DNA of 64,000 nucleotides from NCBI RefSeq assembly GCF_964340395.1, contig NC_135561.1, positions 6,567,518 through 6,631,517 on the forward strand, given 5' to 3'. Below are positions 1 through 14,060 of this stretch, one piece after another. The first letter of the stretch is position 1; every line of letters begins with the position of its first letter. The notes under the pieces were generated by a model, which made no database searches, had not been told where the DNA came from, and saw nothing but the letters and a program-made list of their open reading frames with translations. The translations under genes and the position numbers were made by a program. The DNA is from Glandiceps talaboti (lineage: Eukaryota > Hemichordata > Enteropneusta > Spengelidae).

Positions 1-783
1 AAGTTTGTTTGTTTTTTCCCTGCGAAAGTCGACCTGTGTAAGGTTGATGTCAATCAAGATGATGACATAGTCACTCAAGTTTACCTCTCTCTGTTCACTG
101 GATATTCCCCTGATAGAACTGAACAACACAACAATTTTACAGTCTACCCCTTTCCTTGTTTCCAAAACAAATGTAGTTGTGTATAATTAATGGAAACAAT
201 CCTAGGTCCAATGTAAACATGTTGTTTACCCCAACCTGTTGTGTAACTAACTAATGCTAAATGAAGTAGACAGTTACAGAAAGGAATAGAAATAAAGACA
301 GTATATTCTATCATTATAACATATATTTATCTGAAACAACAAATTTCTATAAAAAAGGAAATTATGCAATCACGTACTTTTGAGTAGAATGAATGACCGC
401 ATCCTCATTAGCATAATATTTGCATACAGGTATGCAATCATGTTTTCAGTATTGTACTGCAGTGCAAATACCAGTAGTATTACCGTGTGCATTGGTGCAA
501 GTAATCTCTGGTACATATGTAACAATAGTGTGTATCTGATAAAAAAACTGACTAATTTAGAAGCTGAAAAAGTAGTTTTGAAGCAGAGCTGTAGTAAAAG
601 TTTGATGAAAAGAACAATCCTTATTTAAATGTCAGAGCTCCACTTATAAGAAAAACACTGACAGGTCAAGAACCCATCATTGACCCATGGGCATTTAATT
701 CTCTCTCCACTGTTCTGCATTCACCAGAATAAGTTGTCTGTTGTTAAAATGAGTGTAATGTGCATATCTATGTGTAATTTCAG
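1..783. other. Gene-free stretch upstream of first visible UQCC1 exon
   Basis: This stretch ends in a good splice acceptor (pyrimidine-rich, then CAG at 781-783), so its right end is intron. I found no match to the missing N-terminal part of UQCC1 here, so the earlier exons, including the mitochondrial targeting region, are probably before the window. The short open frames have no recognisable protein features and are treated as chance. Confidence 0.7.
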
Positions 784-4971
<4,188 letters not shown>

Positions 4972-6715
4972 ATCAACAAATATCTCCAATATAGACTATG
5001 CATATATATATGTATTATGTACCTAACCTCACCTTCAAGGTCAACCAGTAACTAGGAAGTTGTATGCACTGCTGTGGACAATGCTATCTTAATATCCAAG
5101 GATCTGAAATATGAATATGAACTTCAAGATGAACTTCAACGTACAGCATATCAACAATGCATTCAACCTTGCATCAAGACTACCAACACCACATCCTCAG
5201 ACTATTTGGACTTAGTTTCTTCCTCCAATGTTGCATAGAAACATTAAATTTCTGTGGTGTTACCATGCATTTATTGGTGGTGATAATGAAGCATAGAACT
5301 TGAACAGTTAGAACCATGCTACAGCCTAGAGGTTATGAGGATTTATAGAAATGTATCTTCAGAGTCTGCTACAACAGAGATTGTGGTTCATGTTTGGTAT
5401 TACCTCACATTACAAGATCAACTGCTAATCTAAACTCAGTCTGTGTACCAATATAGTCTTTCTAGTACTAGCTATGAACTTCAGCTTGCAATGCATATTT
5501 ATCATAAGTTAAGTAATTTCAAACCCAATTTTGGTTGTCCATATTCAGATTGCAGAATCACTGATATGTAACCTTACTAAAAATGAAGTGTTGAATTCTC
5601 TGAGGCAGCTTTCTTTGATAGTAGTTACTCTGCCATTGTGGTTATTGAGCCTTCGGTTTACTTTATAGACGCAAACTTAATATATTGTTCTTCAGTGTGG
5701 TAGATTTACACTAGTGGGTGATAATGGTTCCTCTGTTGTGTGATTCTAATCACCCTGTGATCAACATAGTTTAAACATTGGAAGTACTAAAACTGTACAT
5801 CATAAAACTCATTGATGCCTCCCTACTGAGACTATAATTAAACCAACATCCATTCAATAGCTTATCACTGTTGTATCAAAATGTTGTGACAATAGTTTTA
5901 GTTTGTGTCTATCTAAGTAAACCGAAGGCTCAATTATCAGAGTAATGTTAAACTTATGTACAAATTGCTTCATTCAATGATAATGTCAACAGTACAAAAC
6001 ATTTCCGTACTGTCATTAAATATTGAAAGGCATCTTGCCATGAACTCTTGAAGTGAAATACGGTGTAAGGCCAAAGAAAAAAGAGTGACTCACTCAAACT
6101 TTTCAATTTGACTAATTTCTAATAATTGTCATACAAAAGTGTAAAAGGAATTGGATCTAGCTGTCAATCTAAATGTTATCAACAGCCTGGAGAAAATTAT
6201 GTGTATCATATTATGAAATCCCTATTACATGTAACTTAGGAACATCTGTTGACCATCCATTTTCCTACTTGATCCCTGTGGTATACCGCAGGTTACAAAT
6301 GTTTATAAACCCAGTCACCTTTTGTTTTGTATCTCTTGAGATATTCATGATGTCATGCCTATAAAATACATGATCTGGTGATTGATGACCCATGACCTCC
6401 CCAACAATGGTGCACTGTGGGTAATGATTAGGACTTCCTGCCCCAATTTAACCAATGACAGTTGCTAGAAAATGGTTTATTTTTTTGGCTTGACCTTTGC
6501 TGCCATTCATTGGTTTTCTTTGAAATGTAATGCAGTTAATCCCTTGATAGGAAGTTTCACAATGAAATGTGATAAAAATGTAAAGATAATGTAAATAATA
6601 GCCAGAGAGAGTTATTAGGGTATTATTTCTGATGTCATGTTGTTATGTATTGCCTTTATGTAATTATTGATGGAATGTTACAAACTGAAAAATAAAAAAA
6701 AATGACTGTTTCTTG
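4972..6715 (+). other. UQCC1 3' untranslated region (probable)
   Basis: No coding exon is seen after the UQCC1 stop. An AATAAA hexamer at 6691-6696, followed by a T/GT-rich stretch, is the best candidate poly(A) signal and would give a 3' UTR of about 1.7 kb. A foldback element (5625-5946) sits within it. Earlier ATTAAA-like hexamers exist, so a shorter transcript is possible. Confidence 0.55.
5625..5946. mobile_element. Foldback/MITE in UQCC1 3' UTR
   Basis: The left arm carries TTGAGCCTTCGGTTTACTT at about 5644-5662 and the right arm its complement at about 5915-5933. The outer ends TTACTCTG and CAGAGTAA also match. The element is about 320 bp. TA at both edges would fit a Tc1/mariner-type duplication but is too short to prove it. 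Confidence 0.7.
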
Positions 6716-7760
6716 TTCGACTTTGTTTGTCCCCATTCATTCACCTTATCACTCATTTACATGATGTTATAAGAAACATGCAATGGAAAATTCCTACAGA
6801 ATGACAGACAGCATAGTCATAAACCACAGCCTCTTTTACGGCACCGTCCAAGAAGCATCGTCCAAGATGCACTCTGGCTTGCAAGAATGGTCATTCAGCT
6901 GCATAGGTCGGATCACTGTTTCTAATTTCATCAATCAGCTGTCCAGACTTGATTCACCAGCATGCCAAATCAACTACCAAACATTTGATAATGGTAACAG
7001 ATTTGATGCTATACCGAAATATTGGCACACTCATGTGGCATAATATGATATCATATTCAACCGTGATGAAGACATGCAGTGTGCGGCCAGGTCATGATCA
7101 AAAGATAATATCAATAAACTCACATAGTGATGACAACTGTATACCTGATATTCTTGAAGTGGTTTGCATATGTCCGTGTACAAGGTTACCCAGTATAATT
7201 AATGAAATGGCAAAGCTATGAATAAGTGGTCCAAGTTCATTTATTTGTACAAAGCTACAACATTGCTTCAATGTACAATGTGTACATCATAACACAACAA
7301 TTCCATAGTAAAAGATTGATTTGGCATTATTGATCGAACACTGATTTTGGCTTAATTTGATTTATTGCATTTTAATCTTTTATGGTCAAAAAGAAAGAAA
7401 AACCTATCATACATGAAGAACACAGCCTACCATAACCATACATCAACATTAAATTTTTATATAAAGATTGTGACAATTAATTATCACTACATTGCGCACA
7501 CGTATGGGTAACTATTATTATGACTGGTGGGCTTGCATTGGACAGATTCAGGACGACTACTGCTGCATGCACTGGTGGTGTTTTGAAATTTGTGAACAGC
7601 GACACCACGCGATATAGAGAGGAAATGATAATACATCTAGCGCCACCTGGCGACCGTCTCGAGAATAGCGTATAAACGTAGTAGATGTAAGAAGGGCGTT
7701 GATTGGTTTCAAAGTAATGCCTCAGCCAATCAGAGGCATTATAACGACAGCGCTAAGCTC
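6716..7760. other. Intergenic region between UQCC1 and RPL39
   Basis: No gene is recognised. A block at about 6815-6895 resembles one at about 17605-17695 (both share a CCACRGCCTSTTTTACGGCA-like core and GGCTTGCRAGAATGG), so a dispersed repeat is present. The last 200 bp become richer in CpG as the RPL39 promoter is approached. GCGCCACCTGGCGA at 7640-7653 looks somewhat like a CTCF core, but this is weak. Confidence 0.5.
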
Positions 7761-7807
7761 GTTCTCTTTTCTATTTCTATCGGCTACTGCGAGCTGAGAG
7801 TGAGAAC
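7761..7807 (+). promoter_or_regulatory. RPL39 leader with TOP-like pyrimidine tract
   Basis: A pyrimidine-rich run (about 7761-7779, containing TTCTCTTTTCTATTTCT) lies 30-45 bp before the ATG. Ribosomal protein mRNAs of animals typically begin at a C within such a 5' terminal oligopyrimidine tract, which couples translation to mTOR signalling through LARP1. The exact start site is not visible, so the assignment is inferred from position and composition. Confidence 0.6.
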
Positions 7808-10031
7808 ATGGTAGGAAAACATCATATTTTATCCAACTTTAATGGAATCAAAGCCATTTTAAACATAAAAACTCGTTGTTCAGATATTAATTGATTAGAT
7901 TGAGATGTTAGAAGGGCTGGATGGCCACGGTGTAGTGAAATAAAGTGACATAAATATGGCCCAACGTTTGTCAACATTATACGATGAATGTGATCGTAAT
8001 GTATATCGGTGGATTATCGCTATCATGCAGTACCTTATGAATTATACTATAATATAACAGATATTTAACTGGCTGTATCCAAATTCCTTCCTGCAAATAA
8101 TGAATTCTGTCGAAACGTCTCTTTCATTTCCCTAAATACAACTGCTAAACGTGTAGACATGACAGCCCTTGTTATCGTTGTGCATGTATGCGATGTGCAT
8201 ACAAGTTGTTGAAAGTAATGTACTGAACCATATTTATGATAAGGCCTTTACCTTACGTCAATTACTATGACTTTATATATTTGCTTGAGAATTTGAAAAA
8301 CGCAAGGAAGTGGTCTACAACATAAAATGACAACTATACTATGTTGTATTGGAGAGGGGTAGCTTGGAATTCAGTCATACAGCCTTACAGTTACAGGGCT
8401 TTTTGGCTTTACCAAGACGAGGAGCCAAAAACCTAGTCTAGACTAGAGGCTATCTGAGACTTCGAGCCCTGCACGCCTGGATTCTAAGCTACAAGAGGGG
8501 CTAATAAAGTTGATTTATCATTTCGTGTTTCTGTAACTTAATAATATTGTCTATAGCTCTCCGACTATCAGTGTCAGTGTTGATATTCTTCTCTATAGAC
8601 AACTTGAGATGGTCTGGTAGGGCCTTGTCGTTTTACATCATGTCAAGTCAATATAATAATACAATGGACAGTCATATTCTCAATACATATAACCCTCAAA
8701 GATTCCAAATGATGACTTTGTAAATTTCAAACCATGGAAATGTGACTATGTCTGTATATCTTATGAATAGCCGAAAGTCTAGTTTTATTTGTTAAGAACA
8801 TATTGGAAGTTATTTTAGTATTACTAATCAGTAAGTCTAGAGGCTTTCCATGGCTTTGAAACTAAAGATGAGGTTTGAAACCACTAAGTGATAGCGTGTG
8901 TAGACTATTACAGTAATCATAGCTGTAGAATACTTCATGTAAAGATCCAGATTGTGTTCATGCAGATTATAATATTTTGTATATGTATTTGTTGTGTCAC
9001 TAGGCTGCACACAAGACATTCCGTGTGAAGAAGAAGCTTGCTAAGAAGCTGAAACAAAACAGACCAATCCCACAGTGGGTGAGAATGAGAACTGGCAATA
9101 CAATCAGGTATGTATACAGAGACACTAGCAGGGTTTTAGAATACTGAACTACCCTGAACACCTAAGTGATTCAACTAGTTTGTCACAATTATCAATAGTA
9201 TATATGTTATGGTCAGTGTAGATGCAACAAATGTATGTTCACTAACTTACCATAGCTTGATGTGATCAGTATTATAGTCTGTGACTGTTGTTCATGTGTG
9301 TGGTTTGATATATTGTCTGACCAGTTTGCTTATACATGTAATAATCGACAAACTGGTCAAAAGACAAATTGAGCTGTGACTCCTGTTTGGTTGATGTATA
9401 CCAGTTAGAGTTCCTCACTTCACCTTATCTATTTACATGTATTGACAGACTAAATTTGTACCTTAGCACTGTAGTTTTAGGCCAGAAATATGTTTTGCCT
9501 AAAACCTAAAACTGTACCATTATAGTGTCGAAGTGGATACAAACAACACACTTACCAACCAAATATTTACACTTTGGTGAAAATATGAAAATCTCAGGTT
9601 TTATGTTCAATGTTGAACTTTGGTAACAGAGAAAGAAAATCTCATAAAAGTTTATTTTCATTACAATTTTGGTTGGAAACCAAGTAAAACATCTGTGGGG
9701 AACACTAATAGATTCTATGTACATACATGTACCACCCTTAATGGACACAATGCGCATTGATTTCAAAACAAGATAAATCTACAAAATATATTCATATAAG
9801 AAGAGGGTCTGAAAGATCCATTATTGTTTCATACATGTAATATGTAGTATGGGGTAGTGAGTGGTGACATAGCAGCTCAACCAAGGATCTTCCAGGCTAG
9901 TATTAAGAAGTTGGCAACAGAATTCATAATTCAGCCAGCAGTCTTCAAAGTTTCATACATTTACTATTTGTAAATATTACAGGTATAATGCCAAAAGACG
10001 TCACTGGAGAAGAACCAAGCTCAAGTTGTAA
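7808..10031 (+). CDS. RPL39: Ribosomal protein eL39 (RPL39), complete
   Basis: This is a 51-residue protein of the large ribosomal subunit that lines the peptide exit tunnel. Exons: 7808-7810 (the ATG alone), 9004-9107 and 9983-10031 (TAA at 10029-10031). The frame reads [19 protein letters not shown], then [17 protein letters not shown], then [15 protein letters not shown], nearly identical to human eL39 and the same length. Placing only the initiator codon in exon 1 is a layout often seen in ribosomal protein genes. Introns are GT-AG (1,193 and 875 bp). Expected to be broadly and strongly expressed. No AATAAA follows closely; AGTAAA near 10262 or ATTAAA at 10402 could serve. Confidence 0.97.
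8360..8493. mobile_element. Short foldback/MITE in RPL39 intron 1
   Basis: Inverted ends read TAGCTTGGAATTCAG on the left and, as its imperfect complement, CTGGATTCTAAGCTA on the right. AGAGGGG occurs as a direct repeat at 8353-8359 and 8494-8500, next to the left end and 2 bp from the right inverted repeat, consistent with a target duplication. It is about 134 bp and non-coding. Confidence 0.65.
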
Positions 10032-10650
10032 GATGGAGTCCAGTGGTTTCCATCCATACTTTGTAAGATAGTGGGAAAATACACAGAATTTGACCAGGTA
10101 CTCATGACCAAACCTGATACATGGATATACTCTATGGAACAGATAGATGGTGAAGTCCAAGAGAAGATATGAATATACCAATGATTTATTCAATCTGATT
10201 TACACTCAGAATCTTCTGTAAACCATGTCTTGTGCTGTGTATTTTGTGAATTTTTTCAGGAAGTAAAATATATTGTCATGCTTTCCTTGAATATACTGTC
10301 TGTGTATCATTTCTCTTATATTTAACGAACACCCAACCCCAACCCCAGCAGGTCATAAAATAGATGTCTTGTGTTCAATCCATTGTATTGCAAGATAGTC
10401 TATTAAAATAGTGTTTCTAGTATTAAAGGTCAACTTCACTCAGTATACATACATACATACATACATACATACATACATACATACATACATGTATTGGCTT
10501 TGTAGCAAGATTAGTATATTTACCTAGTGTGAGTCCATAGTGTATAGATACATTTATATCATTTCTACATACCAGTACTCTTAGCTTTCTCTGAAGGTGA
10601 TCAACACAATATACAACAACACAAACACCATAGTATTGGTTTAAAATAGT
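10032..10650. other. Convergent intergenic region between RPL39 and POLR3K
   Basis: The two genes end toward each other here. A (CATA)n tract occupies about 10445-10491. Nothing else is recognised. Confidence 0.6.
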
Positions 10651-10652
10651 AA

Positions 10653-10658
10653 TTTATT
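10653..10658 (-). terminator. Probable POLR3K poly(A) signal
   Basis: TTTATT on the + strand reads AATAAA on the - strand, about 1.07 kb beyond the POLR3K stop codon. It is a good candidate for the end of a POLR3K 3' UTR covering about 10640-11731. That 3' UTR stretch holds no recognisable gene. Confidence 0.5.
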
Positions 10659-11731
10659 TACAGTGGTTCACTGTACGTTCATGGCAGTATGAACTAAAAC
10701 AATGAAACCCTTGCTGATAAAGGAAAGTGAACATGATTGCAAACTGTCACTAGAAGACTATCAAGTTCACTGTGTTAGTGCCATAAAGTCTATCGCTATC
10801 AAACTCTTGCAGTGCGCCCCATCAAAGTATGAATGACAAACTGCAACAAACATATTGATACATTACCAAAATGGGTATGTGTCTTTGTACAGAACTTAGT
10901 AGGGTCAGATTATAGATGTGTCGCTATTATACGTGTCATTACTGATAAATTCAGTCATAACAAATTTCAATTTCGGCACCTCTTACAGTTACCAAGGTTT
11001 GTTGTCTAATACATCACTTTGTACATAATATATGATTATATCTACCAATAGATGGGGTTTGTTTGCAACAATGAATATTGCACGCCCGTTCGGCAGCATT
11101 ATCAAAGTAAACTGCTATTCAATTTTGCCACTCAGCAGGCAATGTTGTGAAGTGACTACTATAGCTAAATCTACACCAATGTGTTGCAGTACTTTATCGT
11201 TCATACTTTGATTGGAAACACTGTATCATATATTATATACAAGATGCAACCATAATTTGAGTTGCATACCTGTACCACTATAGGATCATTGACTGTACAA
11301 CTTGCTATGCACCAAGACACATAAAGCATATGTCCCATTAATGGCAGCAAGTATTCATCTCTTTGGTAAATCACAAGTCACAAACTGGTAGTACATACAT
11401 AGTTTAACTTTGTACAGTACAAGTACCAATGGATCTTTATATCTGTCCTGGATAACCACACTCTTCAGAGCAATGGTTTGTGAGTTACAACTGACATCAG
11501 TTGAACTGTTTGTGGTTCAGTAACTTAAACAATATTGATATGGTAACAATATCACTGTACATTTTCATACATCTGTCCAAAGACTTGTCACAGACAGAGC
11601 AAAGGTTACATCTAAAATGGAACAAAACTAGTCGTACAGCTACACGGCCTTCTCAGTGTCATGAATAATGTGACATAACTGTCTCTCCACATTACATCCA
11701 AGGAGTTATTTCCAGTCTGTAAATACAATAT

Positions 11732-13531
11732 CTAGTCTTTCCATCTATGACCACACTGTGGGTTACAACATTTATAGAAGATTGTCATGGGTTCATCTGC
11801 CGATCTGGTCTGAATTTGCATGAAGTACGCCCTCGAGTGTTCACACTTGGGACATGTTTCTGAAAAATAAATTGATGAAATGTGAGATCATCACACAGCA
11901 AGTAATTTATTGTGTCAATATCGCATCCTCTATCTTCACAATGTTTCATCAAAAGAGGGCAGTATTTATGATGGTGTGTACTCTTACAGAGGAATGCAAC
12001 TCTAGGAAATAAAGGTACCATGGTATGTTCATGAACTGTGGGTTCTGGAGATTCACTTCATAATTTTACATAACATAATTTTCGCTTGGTTGCCAGGAAA
12101 AACCAAATTGAAACTTCACTGTATTGTTGTTTCAGTGATGCACCATTAGTGATGGGTCTTAGCAGACATGAATATTCATTAGATGATCCCTCATTACTCC
12201 TGAGAGTTTATCTCCTTCAGACAAATAGTCATAAATATGAAAATCAATAGGAAAATGAGATTGAATCATTTTGAAATTCATAATACATGTATGATCTTTG
12301 TTAAATGATTTTCAAAAGGAGGGTGCAGTATATTGTAAGACTTGTCCAAATTTCTTATATTTTCACGTTTGTTTTCAATCTTCTCAATTTCAAATCATGG
12401 GTAAGAATATAGAATGATGGACCGACTGTACAATAAATTCACTTTCAAGTTAAGGTTAGGTTTGGGACTGGTTTAGTTTATATTTTATGACTTGAAATAC
12501 ATGTGTATATGATCTGAGATAGTGTTAGACCATATCAACTAACATGAATACCATTTGTAATGTCAAACACAGGTAATCCACTGCACTGTTCTACATGTAT
12601 CCCGGGACCCCTATAGTGTTTGGCTTTATGATGATAACAAAACTCACCTTCAGTGGAGTCCACATTTTCCCAAGCTGCTGCTCCTCCTAAAACATCATCC
12701 AACTCCTTTAGTTTGGGATATTTCCTGCTAGAGATCTACCATGGAGAACAATCAATATAAATACCATATGCAACATAACACGTTTTCTTGGCAGATTTGA
12801 TATTTGGCATTTACCATATGAAAACCAAGCAGCTTGTACAACAAAATAATGTAATAACACACCACCTCATAAAATATTAAATCATATAATTAATTTTTTA
12901 TGAAGTCAAATTAGTTTTCATCCTTTCTTGTTACTATTATAATTCAATTTAAAGGAAGTCTAAGAATAGTGAAGTCTATTCATACAATGTCGATATTATC
13001 AGATCAGCTACAATGGAACTTTCTTACTTGTCTGTGATATAAGTTAATTTACTACAAACCTACTCGCTGAAGGCACAGATATGATTAGAAAAAATGTATA
13101 AATAATAATATATACAGAAATATTTTTTTTCAGAGTGATGATCAAATCATATTTAGTGGTCATGCATTTTTCAAGTTGAGATATTAATTAAATGTCAATG
13201 TCTTTGATAGTTAAACAATTTCAGGGTTCAGATTATAATAGTATATCCATATTCATATTAACCCACATTTGAATCCCCAGTTCATCAATTTGAGACAGTA
13301 CATTTGCATCACCAAACATTTCCTATTAGTCAATTTCAGAATGACGTCATAATAACGACAATACTATTAAATGTTAAATTTGGCTATATGTCATCTATTA
13401 CCTTTGTTTACCAAACTTACCTTTCTGTTGACGTTATGTACAAATGGACATGTGTTGCAGGCAAATCTGTAACATTTTTCACCTTCTTCTGCTACTAAGA
13501 CATTGGCACATGTTGGACAAAACATCAACAT
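11732..13531 (-). CDS. POLR3K: RNA polymerase III subunit RPC10/C11 (POLR3K), complete
   Basis: A small RNA polymerase III subunit needed for RNA cleavage, termination and reinitiation. Exons on the minus strand: 13531-13421, 12735-12648 and 11859-11732 (TAG at 11734-11732), joined in frame to 108 residues, the same length as human. The N-terminal zinc ribbon uses C5, C8, C25 and C28 (motifs FCPTCAN and FACNTCP). The linker KYPKLKELDDVLGGAAAWE is nearly invariant. The TFIIS-like C-terminal ribbon has C69/C72 and the C97-C98...C102 group, with the catalytic acidic pair D88-E89 in RSADEPMT. The start was chosen because MLMFCPTC matches the human N terminus; an upstream in-frame ATG at 13585 would add a non-conserved leader. 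The gene is head-to-head with SNRNP25. Confidence 0.97.
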
Positions 13532-14060
13532 ATTGAACTGAACGTAATGCTTTAAAATGAGAATCCTAAAGTACACCTTATTCAAGACATGCCGTCAACG
13601 ATTCAAGACCGGTCGATGTGTGTACATGTTGTGAAACTCCAGAACGGAAATGACAGCGCCGCCAATGTTCAGGTGTTGGATAATCTTTTACCGGTTGATA
13701 ACCATTAGATCGTCTGCATTTTCATGGTTTTCTTGTTTTATATTTATATTGGTTGTCAAAAGTGTATAAATCAAATTCTTTTCCATCAATATAAGCCAAA
13801 AAGTGGCATTTTGAGGAGCAATACACTGGTGTAAATAATTAACAAACAGCTAAAAAGAAAATGGCTGCGCCCATTGAATGCATATGCATCGCAAGAGGAG
13901 AGTTCTTCTTCGCAAGTGTTCATTCGCTGTCCGGGGTGTTTGTCGTTGGCTAATTTTGAGAACAATGTGTTGAGTCGTCAGTGAGTGAAAAAAAGTGTTG
14001 CTTTAATTCATTCTACTTTATTCGGTTACCATAACTTGAAATATCGACAGCGCATGTGAA
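13532..14060. promoter_or_regulatory. Bidirectional promoter between POLR3K and SNRNP25
   Basis: Only 529 bp separate the two start codons, so both promoters and both leaders must lie here. The segment has more CpG than its surroundings and no clear TATA box placed for either gene. A self-complementary ATGCATATGCAT lies at about 13877-13888. The same gene pair is divergently arranged in human, which makes co-regulation from one shared promoter likely, though this is inference. Confidence 0.75.
13861..13953 (+). CDS. Possible upstream open reading frame in SNRNP25 leader
   Basis: An ATG at 13861 opens a 30-codon frame (beginning MAAPIECICIARGE) that ends at TAA 13951-13953, 107 bp before the assigned SNRNP25 start. 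If transcription begins upstream of it, it would be an uORF and could damp translation. It may simply lie in non-transcribed promoter DNA; no conservation is visible from one sequence. Confidence 0.25.
   Translation: MAAPIECICIARGEFFFASVHSLSGVFVVG

Noticed and set aside
7811-9982. Intronic snoRNA in RPL39, as found in vertebrates
   Set aside because: A box C-like ATGATGA near 8709 lacks a suitably placed box D, and I could not recognise an H/ACA fold by eye.
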